Origin: JADJOY01 sp046331705 [NCBI: bacterium]
GTDB taxonomy: Bacteria > JADJOY01
Length of the DNA stretch: 59,037 nt
Direction: 5' to 3'
Assembly (NCBI GenBank): GCA_046331705.1
Contig: JAXLQJ010000046.1
Coordinates: forward strand, 1-59,037
Of the stretch, positions 25,497 to 34,867 are shown in pieces. Every line of letters starts with the position of its first letter. Position 1 is the stretch's first letter. Below the pieces are notes generated by a model. The model was not told where the DNA came from, ran no database searches, and was given only the letters and a program-made list of their open reading frames with translations. The position numbers and the translations under genes were made by a program.

Positions 25497-26423
25497 TCAG
25501 CAGCCGCCGGACGCCAGGATGTCGTTGAGGTCGTGCAAGTCGGTGTCGAGCCCGTAGGCGGTCTCGACCTGAAGCGCGCCGGCGAGCAGGCTCGGTACGT
25601 CCACGAAACTCGTGGACGGATCGAGGTTCATCCCCGCGCGCACCTCGTGCGCGAGATGCGTCGCTTCGTAGCTCGTGGCGTTCCACACGTCGCTTGCGGT
25701 CACGTGGTCGTACGCCATCACGGTGATGCCCTCGGCGTACGCGTCGAGGCTCACGAACCAATCGTCGCGTGAGGCGTCGGACGTGGGATCGGCGGGCCAC
25801 GCGATGCGCCCCCCCGAGGTGACGTCGATCCACTCGTGGATGTCCACGTGCAGCGCCACCGGCGGCTCGGCGCTCGACAGCAGATCGCGCACCGGGCCGA
25901 TCACGAGCAACCATTCGGCCACCAGCTCGTAACACGCCACCGGATCGAGCGTCGCGATCTTGCACGCCGGAAAGCTCACCGGCTCGATGTCGAGGTGCAC
26001 CGCGTCGAACTGCTCGGCCACGTCCGCGCGCGCGGCGTTGAAGTCGAGCACGCGCTCGGTCACGTGCTGGTAGAGCGCGCTCGGGTTGGTGAGATAGCTC
26101 GAATCCGAGAGCAGGTACTCGGACGTCATGCCGCGGTCGTGCAGATCCACGTTGAAGGTCGCGACCTGGCTCGCCGAGGGCACGTTGCTCCCCGTCATCG
26201 GCCCGTACGAGCCGTACATGCGGCGAATGCCGCAGGCGAACGCGGCGTCGGCGACGTCCGTGGGCGAGAGCGCGCCGGTGCCGGCGAAGACTTCTTCGAT
26301 GCCGTGGGGATCACCGGCCCCGGGATGGCGATACCACCACGAGCCGCGATCCGGGGCGCTGCAGCCCAGCGTTGCAGCGACGAGGGCGAGGAGCGCGGCT
26401 CGGATCGGTCGGCGGTTCCACAT
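25497..26423 (-). CDS. Lipoprotein with TIM-barrel glycosidase-like features (GH18-like)
   Basis: The 308-residue protein begins MWNRRPIRAALLALVAATLG followed by C21, a lipobox, so it is probably anchored in the cell envelope. The mature part reads as a beta/alpha barrel. FDAVHLDIEP (D143-E147 region, a DxxxDxE-like pattern) resembles the catalytic strand of GH18 chitinases and related proteins, and ITVMAYDH later fits the MAYD motif of that fold. The typical full DxxDxDxE motif is not complete (HLDIEP), so activity is uncertain. It lies next to PhyH and two other glycosidase genes. The C-terminus ends in Cys. Confidence 0.6.
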   Translation of the reverse strand: MWNRRPIRAALLALVAATLGCSAPDRGSWWYRHPGAGDPHGIEEVFAGTGALSPTDVADAAFACGIRRMYGSYGPMTGSNVPSASQVATFNVDLHDRGMTSEYLLSDSSYLTNPSALYQHVTERVLDFNAARADVAEQFDAVHLDIEPVSFPACKIATLDPVACYELVAEWLLVIGPVRDLLSSAEPPVALHVDIHEWIDVTSGGRIAWPADPTSDASRDDWFVSLDAYAEGITVMAYDHVTASDVWNATSYEATHLAHEVRAGMNLDPSTSFVDVPSLLAGALQVETAYGLDTDLHDLNDILASGGC

Positions 26424-26482
26424 GAGCTTCTCCTGCGTCGGCGGGCTCGCGCGATCATACGCCCGCGCGCGGCGGTTGCGCC

Positions 26483-27355
26483 TCAGCGCGACGGATCGTG
26501 AGCTGTCACGGCGAGCGAGCGAGCGGGGTGGAGCCCGGCGACGTGTCCCATGAACGGCGGATGAATGCTGTAGCCGAGCAGCGACTGCAAGCGCGGCGAC
26601 ATGCGCGCCGCGCGGGCGGGCGCGATCGACAGGAAGAAGTTCTCCTGCTGTCGCGCCCACGGGGCGCAATATTGATTCGAGAACGCGAGCCGCGGTGCCG
26701 AGCTCACGTTGGCGCCGCCGCGGTGCAGCAACGTGCCGTGGAAGACGACGACGGAGCCCGCGTCCATGACCACCGTCTCGACGCAGCCGGCGATCGCCTC
26801 GGGCAGCGCGGCCGCGGGCTTGGGCGCGCGCGGCAGGCGTGGGTCGGGGGCGAACTCGGCGGGAAGCTCGCGCAGGAACTGGTCCACCTGGGCATCGTCC
26901 CAACGATGGCTGCCGGGCACGACCTGTGTCGCGCCGTTCGTCTCGGTGAAGGGGTCGACGGCGAAGATCGTGCTCACGCTGACGGGTGGACGCGGCCGTG
27001 GGATCCGGTAGAACGAATCGTCCGTGTGGAAGGGCTGTTCGGTCTCTCCTGGAAAGATCTGGATCGCCTGCGAGGCGGTGAGCAGGTAGTTGGGCTCGAG
27101 AACGCGATCGCAGATGGCGAGGATGCGGGGATCTTCGGTGATGCGCTCGAAGATCGGCGCCAGCGCGACCAGTGAATAGACGCGTTGCGTGGCGTAGCCT
27201 TCGAAGTTGTTGCGGCCGAGCTTCGGTTGCTCGATCCACGGGGCGAGCCCCGCGCGGATCTCCACTCGGTCGGCGGACGAGAGGATGTCGCTGAGCACCA
27301 CGAACCCCCGTCGATCGAGCTCGTCGAGCGCCGCGTCGCTGGCGAACGTGTCCAC
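26483..27355 (-). CDS. Phytanoyl-CoA dioxygenase (PhyH) family protein
   Basis: From the GTG at 27355 (VDTFASDAALDELDRRGFVV) the protein is 290 residues. It carries the Fe(II)/2-oxoglutarate triad, H110 and D112 in FHTDD and H211 in GTLLHRGG. R222 (SSAPRLAFSNQY) is the likely 2-oxoglutarate ligand. The N-terminal LDELDRRGFVVLSDIL and NGATQVVPGSHRW are typical of PhyH enzymes, which hydroxylate alkyl, lipid or small-molecule substrates. It lies 59 bases upstream of the lipoprotein gene on the same strand. The start region overlaps that of the divergent GH1 gene. The substrate is unknown. Confidence 0.85.
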   Translation of the reverse strand: MDTFASDAALDELDRRGFVVLSDILSSADRVEIRAGLAPWIEQPKLGRNNFEGYATQRVYSLVALAPIFERITEDPRILAICDRVLEPNYLLTASQAIQIFPGETEQPFHTDDSFYRIPRPRPPVSVSTIFAVDPFTETNGATQVVPGSHRWDDAQVDQFLRELPAEFAPDPRLPRAPKPAAALPEAIAGCVETVVMDAGSVVVFHGTLLHRGGANVSSAPRLAFSNQYCAPWARQQENFFLSIAPARAARMSPRLQSLLGYSIHPPFMGHVAGLHPARSLAVTAHDPSR

Positions 27356-29003
27356 GGGCGTCAGGTTGCCGCTCCGATGCGCGCCCGACAACCACACCGG
27401 AGCGCCCCGGAGCGCGGTCGGCGGGCGTCTCGGTCGGCGGCGCGCTGGCTGGCTCTGCGCCGCCGTTCTCGGTCTGGCGGCGTGCGCGAGCGACCCGGCC
27501 GGCAGCGCGGTGCTGCGCTTCCCGGCGGCGTTTCGTTTCGGCGCCGCAACGTCCGCGCACCAGGTCGAGGGGAACCAGCACAACACCTGGAGCGAGTGGG
27601 AGACGCTGCCCCAATTCGCAGCACAGGTGGTCGAGCCGTCGGGGATCGCCGATGACGAGTACCGCCGCTTCGAGGAGGACCTCGATTGGGTGGCGTCGAT
27701 GGGCCTCGACACCTACCGCTTCTCGGTGGAGTGGTCGCGCATCGAGCCGGTTCGGGGCCAGATCGACGAAGCGGCGCTGGCGCACTACCGCGCCGAGCTG
27801 GACGCGCTCCACGCACGCGGTCTGCGCGCCTCCGTGACCTTGCACCACTTCACCGAGCCCACGTGGTTCGTGAATCTCGCCGGCATCCGTCCCGGAGACC
27901 CGTCCAGCTATTGCCCCGAGGGACCGACGCCGAACGATTTCTGCTCGTGGAGCAATCCCGAGTCGCCAAGCGCCTTCGGGACTTTCTGCGGCGTGGTCGC
28001 CGCTGCGCTGGGCAACCGGGTCGACGAGTGGATGACGATCAACGAGCTCACCGGCTACTGGCTGAACAGCAGCGTGAGCGGGACCTTCCCGCCGGGGCTC
28101 GTGGCCGCCTCGGAGCCCTTGCGCAGCGAGATCGCCATGCCGCGGCTCAGGAACCTGATCACCGCCCACGTCGCCTGCTACCACGCGATCCACGCGCGCG
28201 ATCGGGTGGACGCGGACGGGGATGGCGCACCGGCGAGGGTGGGGCTCACGATCGGTACGGGCGCGGTGCGCCCCGCGCGACCGGACTCCTCGGGCGATGT
28301 GCGCGCGGCCCGCACCGCCGAGGCGCTCGCGTCGTTCCAGGTCTTCGACGCGCTCACGGGCGCGGGTCTCGACACGGATCTGGACGGAGTTCCCGACGAG
28401 CCGCATCCGGAATGGGCGGGAACGCTCGACCTTCTCGGGCTCCAGTACTACGCGTCGACCGTGGTCGTCGGGCTGCCGTTCGCGCCGCCCTTCTCCGCGT
28501 TGCCGTGCTCGAACGTGGAGCCGGCTTTCCTGGTCGATCTCGAGCTGGCCCTCGGCTGCCCGCCGCCGCCCACCCCGGATTTCCCGCTGGGGCCGGAACC
28601 ACCGCAGCGGACGTTCGGCTTGCAACACGATCCGGAGGGGCTCGGCGAAGTGCTCGACCACCTCGTCGCACGCTATCCAGCGCTGCCGATCGTGATCACG
28701 GAGAACGGCTTCGCCGATGACGCCGACAAGCGCGCATCGTCGATCGTGCGCCACCTGCGCGTGGCGCACGAGGCGATCGCCCGTGGCGTCCCGCTCGAGG
28801 GCTACTACCACTGGTCGCTGCTCGACAACTTCGAATGGGGGCGCGGTTTCGGCGTGCGCTTCGGCCTGATCGCCGTCGCACGCGACCGCGATCTCGCGCG
28901 CTCGCCGACGGTCGCGGCGGAGGTCTATGGCGAGATCGCGCGTGCGCACGGCCTCTCGGCGCGACTGCTTGGCGAGCGCGACGGCGCCGGTGCGCTGCCG
29001 TGA
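27348..29003 (+). CDS. Glycoside hydrolase family 1 lipoprotein (beta-glucosidase-like)
   Basis: With the GTG at 27348 the protein is 551 residues. A hydrophobic segment ending GLAAC (lipobox, C46) suggests export as a lipoprotein. The GH1 barrel follows: FRFGAATSAHQVEG, YRFSVEWSRIEP, LHHFTEPTWF, the acid/base E233 in TINELTG, and the nucleophile E452 in VITENGFAD. HWSLLDNFEWGRGF is nearly invariant in GH1. The usual NEP is NEL here. GH1 enzymes are mostly cytoplasmic, so lipoprotein export is notable. A TTG at 27366 or starts further upstream are possible; no strong ribosome binding site decides. Substrate unknown, probably beta-glycosides. Confidence 0.85.
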   Translation: MSTGVRLPLRCAPDNHTGAPRSAVGGRLGRRRAGWLCAAVLGLAACASDPAGSAVLRFPAAFRFGAATSAHQVEGNQHNTWSEWETLPQFAAQVVEPSGIADDEYRRFEEDLDWVASMGLDTYRFSVEWSRIEPVRGQIDEAALAHYRAELDALHARGLRASVTLHHFTEPTWFVNLAGIRPGDPSSYCPEGPTPNDFCSWSNPESPSAFGTFCGVVAAALGNRVDEWMTINELTGYWLNSSVSGTFPPGLVAASEPLRSEIAMPRLRNLITAHVACYHAIHARDRVDADGDGAPARVGLTIGTGAVRPARPDSSGDVRAARTAEALASFQVFDALTGAGLDTDLDGVPDEPHPEWAGTLDLLGLQYYASTVVVGLPFAPPFSALPCSNVEPAFLVDLELALGCPPPPTPDFPLGPEPPQRTFGLQHDPEGLGEVLDHLVARYPALPIVITENGFADDADKRASSIVRHLRVAHEAIARGVPLEGYYHWSLLDNFEWGRGFGVRFGLIAVARDRDLARSPTVAAEVYGEIARAHGLSARLLGERDGAGALP

Positions 29004-29032
29004 GCGCCGGATGGCTCCCGGTTCGCCGCCGC

Positions 29033-30430
29033 TCAGCGATCGAAGCGCACGTAGATGGCGCGCGCGCCGAGCTCGAGCGAGACCGAGGACGCCGTGCCGG
29101 GCTCGCAGGCGGCGTCTCCCAGGTCCGACGTGCAGCGGTAGGCGTGGCGGCGCGGTGGGCTCGCGAGCACGAGCGGGGTCGTGCGCTCGGGCACCGAATC
29201 CCAGCCGACGAAGGTCACGTGCCCGTCCTCGTCGTCCACGAACGCGAGGCCGACCGCGCCCTCTGGTAGCGCGAGCGGCGCGCTCAGGTCGGCGGCGAAG
29301 CGCGAGGTGGCGAGGACGTTGCCGAGGGTGGAGGCGGCGCGGTACGCGGGCTTCGCGTGTGGTCCGTCGCTGGCACCCGACCACGTGAAGAGCCCGAAGT
29401 AATCCTCGGTGGGCGGGAAGCTGCCTCCCTCGCGATCCCAGAACGTGTACCAGTCGAGAGCCTCGACGCCCGCCGCGATCGCCAGCAAGGCCCCGCGGGT
29501 GAAGAAGGCCGCCTGACCGGCTTTGCCGATGATCAGCGACGGCCAGCCCCATTCGGTGAGCCAGATGGGCTTGCCTGCCGCACCGATCCGCTCCAGACGC
29601 TGGCGAGCGAGCGCCACTTGCCCGGGAAGATCGGGCCAGAGCTCGCGGTCATCGCCCTGCCACGACCATTCGGGGGAGGTGGTCTGCAGGAACGTGTAGG
29701 GATGGATCGCGAGCGCGTCGAAGTACTGGCCGATGTCGGGATGGGCCGCGTGCATCGCCTCGAGGAAGTAGTAGAGCCCAGGGTCGAACGTGTACTGGTC
29801 GAAGCCGGAGAGCCCGCCGATGAGCACCTGCGCGCCGGGGCAGGCCTGGTGGACTGCGGTGAACGTGGCCTTCAGGATGGCGCCGTAGCGGTCGGGGTCG
29901 GGGACCGGCTTCCAGAAGATCTTGAGGTTCTCTTCGTTCCACAGCTCGTACGACTCGATGACGCCGCAGAAGTGCTCGGCGACGTGCGCGGCATAGTCGG
30001 CGAAGTCCTCGGGGAGGATCGCCGAGTCGTTGCCGTCGGGGCGCGCCCAGTCGACCCCGTAGGAGAGCCGTCCGTCCACCTGCAATCCCGCGCTCGTGAG
30101 CAGCGCGATGAACGAGTCGGTGTTAGTCCACTCGAACTGATCCTGAGCGGGCTCCACCCGCGGCCAATCGATGGAGATGCGGATCCGGCGCAGCCCGGAT
30201 TCGAGCAGGTGGGCGATCTCGAAGTCCCGCTCCCAGCTCGGGTTCGGACCTTCGTACATCTGGGTCGCCATCCCGAGGACTCGCCCCACGGGAAGCCCGC
30301 GCGGCGCGAGCTGCGACCACGGGTCGTGGCGGCCATCGCCGACGGCGCCGCCGCAGCTCGCGAGCGCCAGCGTCGCGGCCAGCGCGAGCCGTGGCCGCGC
30401 TCGCCGCATCGCGCCGGCAGCAGGCGTCAT
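29033..30430 (-). CDS. Clan GH-A glycosidase lipoprotein (GH39/GH5-like)
   Basis: The 465-residue protein begins MTPAAGAMRRARPRLALAAT and has a lipobox ending ALASC (C26). The barrel shows RIRISIDWPRVEP, the acid/base E166 in YELWNEENL, and the nucleophile E293 in PIWLTEWGWPS. Both acids lie at strand ends, as in clan A glycosidases (GH5, GH39, GH53). A C-terminal beta-rich part (from about residue 365) is present. The exact family and substrate cannot be read by eye. It is convergent with the GH1 gene (29 bases between stops). Its ATG overlaps the stop of the upstream hydrolase by four bases, so the two are translated together. Confidence 0.82.
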   Translation of the reverse strand: MTPAAGAMRRARPRLALAATLALASCGGAVGDGRHDPWSQLAPRGLPVGRVLGMATQMYEGPNPSWERDFEIAHLLESGLRRIRISIDWPRVEPAQDQFEWTNTDSFIALLTSAGLQVDGRLSYGVDWARPDGNDSAILPEDFADYAAHVAEHFCGVIESYELWNEENLKIFWKPVPDPDRYGAILKATFTAVHQACPGAQVLIGGLSGFDQYTFDPGLYYFLEAMHAAHPDIGQYFDALAIHPYTFLQTTSPEWSWQGDDRELWPDLPGQVALARQRLERIGAAGKPIWLTEWGWPSLIIGKAGQAAFFTRGALLAIAAGVEALDWYTFWDREGGSFPPTEDYFGLFTWSGASDGPHAKPAYRAASTLGNVLATSRFAADLSAPLALPEGAVGLAFVDDEDGHVTFVGWDSVPERTTPLVLASPPRRHAYRCTSDLGDAACEPGTASSVSLELGARAIYVRFDR

Positions 30431-31167
30431 CGGACGGCGACCGACGACAGCACGCGCGCGAGCGCTTCCGGCGCCGTGACGGCGGGGATGTGACCCGTGG
30501 GCAGGCGCACCACCGTGGGGGCGCGCGGCAGCCGGCGGATCATCTCCTCTTGCATGGCCGGTGAGACCGGTCGATCGCGCTCGGTGAGCACGTAGGTCAC
30601 CGGGACGTGGGCGATCGTCGACCAGCGTACCGGCTGGAAGTAGTGGTGCACCGTGTCTTGGACGCAGCGCGCGGGATCGACGACGAACGCGAGCGTTTCG
30701 TCGTCGAGCGGATCGCCACCGTACGCCGAGCGGAATGCCTCGGGGTCCTCGGGTGGTCCGGGCAGCGTGATGACGATCCCGGCTGCGCGCGCCTGCTCCA
30801 CGGCCATCACCAAACCCTCGCGGTGGTGCGGCTTCATGCAGTCGATCCCGGCGCCGCCCTCCGGTGGAACCAGCGCCGCGTTGAGCACCACGTGCGCGAC
30901 GCGCGCGCCGAGCCGTGCCACCACGCCCGGCACCACCAGCCCGCCCGACGAGTGCGCGACGACGACGACGGGGTCCGCGAGCGCCGCGGCCTCGACGTCC
31001 GCGATCACGGACTCGACCTCGTCCTCGATCGAGAGCGTCGCGAGATCCGCGGCCCGTCCGCTGCGGCCAGGGAAGTCCACGGCCAGCGCGGGCCGATCCA
31101 GCTGCGGCAGCAGGCGATCCCAGAAGCGTGCCGTGGACCCGCCGCCGTGGATCAACAGGTAGGTCAT
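30427..31167 (-). CDS. Alpha/beta hydrolase
   Basis: The 246-residue protein has the short alpha/beta-hydrolase layout. LLIHGGG (residues 4-10) is the oxyanion loop, the nucleophile serine lies in VVAHSSGG (about 91-98), an acid lies in VLTERDRP, and the catalytic histidine lies in PTGHIPAVT near residue 226. It resembles the RutD/plant salicylate-esterase-like branch that acts on small esters. There is no signal peptide, so it is cytoplasmic. It overlaps the downstream glycosidase gene by four bases. The substrate is unknown; a link to sugar esters from the neighbouring glycosidases is only inference. Confidence 0.85.
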   Translation of the reverse strand: MTYLLIHGGGSTARFWDRLLPQLDRPALAVDFPGRSGRAADLATLSIEDEVESVIADVEAAALADPVVVVAHSSGGLVVPGVVARLGARVAHVVLNAALVPPEGGAGIDCMKPHHREGLVMAVEQARAAGIVITLPGPPEDPEAFRSAYGGDPLDDETLAFVVDPARCVQDTVHHYFQPVRWSTIAHVPVTYVLTERDRPVSPAMQEEMIRRLPRAPTVVRLPTGHIPAVTAPEALARVLSSVAVR

Positions 31168-31325
31168 GAGACGATCACTGCGCGGTCGTCGATGTCGCTC
31201 GGCTCGACTCCGTCAGCGTCACGCCGAGCGGGCCGCGCCACCGGATGGGCGGGGCACCACGAGCCGCGCACGCGATGTACCGAGCGCGGCGACGCGGTCC
31301 GCCACTTCAGCCGAGCTCCGCCGAA

Positions 31326-31802
31326 TCAGGGCGCGGCGTGGGGCGCTTCCGGCGCGGCGGGCGCCGGTGCCGCTTCCGGCGCGGGAGCGGTGGGTGCCGT
31401 CGCCGTGCTCGGGCTCGGTTGCCCCGCGGGCGCGGCAGCCGCGCTCGGCGCGGGCTCGGTGGGCACCGCGGGGATCTCGGTGCTCGGCGCGGGAGCCTTG
31501 TCCGCCGCCGCGGGAGTCGCCGCGCCAGCGGGCTGCTCCTCGATCGGGATCAAGCTGTCGCTACCGGTCGTGCCACTCGCACCCATGCGCGCGAGCGCCA
31601 GCGCGATCGCGAAGAACGCGGCGGCGAATCCCGCGGTGAGCTTCCCCAAGAAGCCGCCGGCGCCGGCGGCGCCGAACACCGTCTGGCTTGCGCCACCGAA
31701 CGCAGCACCCATGTCGGCGCCGCGGCCCTGCTGGATCAACACCAGCAGGATCAACAGGATCGAGATGACGACCTGAACGACGACCAGAATCGTGTACCAC
31801 AT
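31326..31802 (-). CDS. secG: SecG, preprotein translocase subunit
   Basis: The 158-residue protein begins with the SecG pattern. There is a first helix (WYTILVVVQVVISILLILLV), then the conserved QQGRGADMGAAFGGASQTVFG and GFLGKLT, and a second helix (about 55-73). SecG stabilises the SecYEG channel. An Ala/Pro-rich tail from about residue 80 makes it longer than the usual 75-110 residues; similar tails occur in other high-GC bacteria. It follows tpiA by 48 bases, a common arrangement (gap-pgk-tpiA-secG). Confidence 0.94.
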   Translation of the reverse strand: MWYTILVVVQVVISILLILLVLIQQGRGADMGAAFGGASQTVFGAAGAGGFLGKLTAGFAAAFFAIALALARMGASGTTGSDSLIPIEEQPAGAATPAAADKAPAPSTEIPAVPTEPAPSAAAAPAGQPSPSTATAPTAPAPEAAPAPAAPEAPHAAP

Positions 31803-31850
31803 GGTGACTGGTTCTCCGGGATGGGTGAGGCGACGCCGGGCTTGGGCTAC

Positions 31851-32609
31851 TCAGCGAGCCGCGCGGACGATGGCCTCGAAGGATGCGGCGTCCAGGCTGG
31901 CGCCGCCGACGAGAGCACCGTCGATGTTGGGTTGAGAGAGTAGCGCCTTGGCGTTGTCCGCCTTCACGCTCCCGCCGTACTGGATGCGAGTCTGAGCGGC
32001 GCGCGAGGCGCCGAGGAGCTGGCCGAGCCAACCGCGGATCTTGGCGTGGACTTCCTCGGCTTGCTCGGGAGACGCCGTGCGTCCGGTGCCGATCGCCCAG
32101 ACCGGCTCGTACGCGATCACGAGGCCGGGGGCCTCGCTCTCGCCGAGGCCGGTCAGCGCACCCCGGATCTGGCCTTCGATCACGGCCTCGGTCCGGCCGC
32201 TCTCGCGCTCGGCGAGGGTCTCGCCGACGCAGACGATCGGCACCAGACCTGCCGCCGCCGCGGCACGGAGCTTCTTGGCGACGCCCGCGTCGGTCTCGCC
32301 GAAGTACTGGCGACGCTCGGAGTGGCCGATGATGACGAACCCGCAGCCGGCGTCCACGAGCATCCCCGCGGCGATCTCGCCGGTGAACGCTCCCTTCGGC
32401 TCCTCGTGCAGGTTCTGGCCGCCGAGCAGGATCCTGCTGCCGGCGATCTCGGCGCGCACCAGCTCGAGCGCGGTGAACGGCGGGGCCACGCCCACGTCCA
32501 CGCCGTCGATGGAGCCGATCTTGGCCTTGAGGGCTTGCGCCAATGCCCGCGCCTCGGCGGCGCGGCCGTGCATCTTCCAGTTTCCGGCGATGAAGGGCGT
32601 TCGCGCCAT
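31851..32609 (-). CDS. tpiA: Triose-phosphate isomerase
   Basis: The 252-residue enzyme interconverts dihydroxyacetone phosphate and glyceraldehyde-3-phosphate. The active-site residues are K12 (GNWKMH), H96 (IIGHSERR) and E168 (AYEPVWAIGTG), and the phosphate-binding YGGSVKADN and GGASLD segments are intact. Length matches the family. It lies 7 bases after pgk and 48 bases before secG in the glycolytic operon. The ATG start gives the standard N-terminus. Confidence 0.98.
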   Translation of the reverse strand: MARTPFIAGNWKMHGRAAEARALAQALKAKIGSIDGVDVGVAPPFTALELVRAEIAGSRILLGGQNLHEEPKGAFTGEIAAGMLVDAGCGFVIIGHSERRQYFGETDAGVAKKLRAAAAAGLVPIVCVGETLAERESGRTEAVIEGQIRGALTGLGESEAPGLVIAYEPVWAIGTGRTASPEQAEEVHAKIRGWLGQLLGASRAAQTRIQYGGSVKADNAKALLSQPNIDGALVGGASLDAASFEAIVRAAR

Positions 32610-32616
32610 GGTTCGT

Positions 32617-33819
32617 TCACCCGTTTCCCGCGGCCCGTGCTTCGAGCGCCGCGATGCCGGGCAGCTTGATGCCCGAGAGGAACTCGAGCGACGCGCCGCC
32701 GCCCGTGGATACGTGGCTCAGACGCGAGGTGTAGCCGCCGCGCTCGAGCGCCGCCACCGAGTCGCCACCACCCGCCACGGTGAACGCCTGGGCGGTCGCG
32801 ACCGCTTCCGCCACGGAATAGGTCCCCTTGGCGAACGCGGCGGTTTCGAAGACGCCCATCGGGCCGTTCCAGAAGACGCTCTTGGCGCCCGAGATCACGC
32901 GTGCGTACTCGGCGGCGGTGGCCGGCCCGATGTCGACGCCCAGCTTGTCGACGGGAATGCCGTCGCGCGCCACCACCACGGCGCTGGCCGCGTCCTCGAT
33001 GCCCGCCGCTGCGACGTGATCGGAGGGCAGGTGGATCGTGATGCTCTTCTGGCGGGCGTGGTCGAGAACTCCGCGGGCGAAGTCGAGCTTGTCCTCCTCG
33101 ACCAGCGACTTGCCCACCGGCACACCCTGCGCCTTGAGGAACGTGTACGCCATGGCGCCGCCGACCAGCAGCGCGTTCACGCGCTCGAGCAGCTTCTCGA
33201 TGACTTGGACCTTGTCCGAGACCTTGGCGCCGCCCAGGATCGTGACGAACGGCCGATCGATCTCGCCGCTCAGCAGTCGACCCAGCGACTCGATCTCCTT
33301 CTGTACCAAGAACCCCGCCGCGGCGCTCTTCACCAGCGGCACCATCCCCGCCGTGGAGGCGTGGGCGCGGTGCATGGTGCCGAAGGCGTCGTTCACGTAG
33401 GCATCGGCGAGCTTCGCCAAGGCGGCGACGAAACCCGCCTCGTTCTTCTCCTCGCCGGCGTGGAAGCGCAGGTTCTCGAGCAGCAGGCACTTGCCGGGCG
33501 CGAGCGCGGCCACCTGCGCTTCCACCTCGGGGCCGATGCAGTCGGCCGCGAGGGGGATCGGGGTTCCGAGGATCTCGCTCAGGCGGGCGGCCACCGGAGC
33601 GAGGGAATACTTGGGTTCGGGCTTGCCCTTCGGGCGACCGAGGTGACTCGCCAGCACCACCCGCGCACCGCCGTCCAAGAGCCACCTGAGCGTGGGCAGG
33701 GTGGCGGTGAGACGGGTGTCGTCGGTGACCTTCCCGTCCTTGATCGGCGCATTGAGGTCGGCGCGCAGGAACACGCGCTGACCCCGAACGTCGAGACCGC
33801 GAAGCGTGGGCAGTGCCAT
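32617..33819 (-). CDS. pgk: Phosphoglycerate kinase
   Basis: The 400-residue enzyme makes ATP from 1,3-bisphosphoglycerate. Family signatures include RVFLRADLNAPIKDGKVTDD (residues 14-33), SHLGRPKG (58-65), LLLENLRFHAGEEKN, and the C-terminal GGGDSVAALERGG with FLSG. Length is typical. It lies 43 bases after gap and 7 bases before tpiA, so it belongs to one operon for the payoff phase of glycolysis. The ATG start is standard. Confidence 0.98.
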   Translation of the reverse strand: MALPTLRGLDVRGQRVFLRADLNAPIKDGKVTDDTRLTATLPTLRWLLDGGARVVLASHLGRPKGKPEPKYSLAPVAARLSEILGTPIPLAADCIGPEVEAQVAALAPGKCLLLENLRFHAGEEKNEAGFVAALAKLADAYVNDAFGTMHRAHASTAGMVPLVKSAAAGFLVQKEIESLGRLLSGEIDRPFVTILGGAKVSDKVQVIEKLLERVNALLVGGAMAYTFLKAQGVPVGKSLVEEDKLDFARGVLDHARQKSITIHLPSDHVAAAGIEDAASAVVVARDGIPVDKLGVDIGPATAAEYARVISGAKSVFWNGPMGVFETAAFAKGTYSVAEAVATAQAFTVAGGGDSVAALERGGYTSRLSHVSTGGGASLEFLSGIKLPGIAALEARAAGNG

Positions 33820-33862
33820 CGTGTCCTCCTCGGTCGGTCGATCGCCGCGAGCCGCGTGGGTC

Positions 33863-34867
33863 TCAGAGGCTCTTCGCGATGTAACGGATGACGTCGATCA
33901 TGCGGTTCGAGAACCCCATCTCGTTGTCGTACCAGCTCAGGATCTTGGCGAGCTTGCCGTCGATCACGCTGGTGGTGAGCGCGTCGAAGCACGAGGAGTG
34001 AGCGTCGCCGTTGAAGTCGATCGAGACCAGCGGCTCGTCCACGTAGCGAAGCACCCCCTTGAGCGGCCCCTCGGCTGCGGCCTTCACCGCGGCGTTGATC
34101 GCGTCCTTGGTCGCGTCCTTCTCGAGCTCGCAGGTGAGATCGACCACCGAGACGTTCGGCGTGGGGACGCGGATCGCGAATCCGTCGAGCTTGCCCTTGA
34201 GCGCGGGCAGCACCAGCGCCACCGCCTTCGCCGCACCGGTGGTGGTCGGGATCATGGACAGCGCCGCCGCGCGGGCGCGCCGCAGATCCTTGTGCGGGAA
34301 GTCGAGCGTGACCTGGTCGTTGGTGTACGAGTGCACCGTCGTCATCAAGCCACGACGGATGCCGAAGGATTCGTGCAGCACCTTCGCCACCGGCGCCAAG
34401 CAGTTGGTGGTGCACGAGGCGTTCGAGATGATGTGGTGCTTCGCCGGATCGTAGGTCGTGTGATTGACGCCGTAGCAGAGCGTCACGTCCTCGTTCTTCG
34501 CCGGAGCGGAGATCAGCACCTTCTTGGCGCCCGCCGCGATGTGCTTCGCCGCGCCCTCGCGGTCGGTGAACTTGCCGGTCGATTCGATGACGATGTCGAC
34601 CTTCAGGTCCTTCCAGGGGAGCTGCGCCGGGTCCTTCTGGGCCGTGACCTTGATCTCGCGGCCATCGATCACCAGGCTCTCGTTGCCGGCCTTCACCTCA
34701 CCTGGGTAGGTGCGGTGGATCGAGTCGTACTTGAAGAGGTGAGCCAGAGTCTTGGGGTCGGTGAGGTCGTTCACCGCCACGAACTCGATGTCCTTCGAGC
34801 CGAGCCCGGCGCGCATCACCAGACGTCCGATCCGTCCGAAGCCATTCACCGCGACGCGAACGCTCAT
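33863..34867 (-). CDS. gap: Glyceraldehyde-3-phosphate dehydrogenase, type I
   Basis: From the ATG at 34867 ([20 protein letters not shown]) the enzyme is 334 residues. The catalytic C152 lies in SNASCTTNC and the base H179 in [10 protein letters not shown]. The NAD-binding NGFGRIG and the C-terminal [12 protein letters not shown] are intact. GGAGG lies 7 bases upstream of the ATG. It opens the gap-pgk-tpiA-secG operon. A TTG two codons upstream is less likely to be the start. Confidence 0.98.
   Translation of the reverse strand: MSVRVAVNGFGRIGRLVMRAGLGSKDIEFVAVNDLTDPKTLAHLFKYDSIHRTYPGEVKAGNESLVIDGREIKVTAQKDPAQLPWKDLKVDIVIESTGKFTDREGAAKHIAAGAKKVLISAPAKNEDVTLCYGVNHTTYDPAKHHIISNASCTTNCLAPVAKVLHESFGIRRGLMTTVHSYTNDQVTLDFPHKDLRRARAAALSMIPTTTGAAKAVALVLPALKGKLDGFAIRVPTPNVSVVDLTCELEKDATKDAINAAVKAAAEGPLKGVLRYVDEPLVSIDFNGDAHSSCFDALTTSVIDGKLAKILSWYDNEMGFSNRMIDVIRYIAKSL

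Noticed and set aside
25497-29552. A single 1351-residue minus-strand protein
   Set aside because: Only the last 308 residues are protein-like (lipoprotein start at 26423); the rest is the shadow of the PhyH and GH1 genes.
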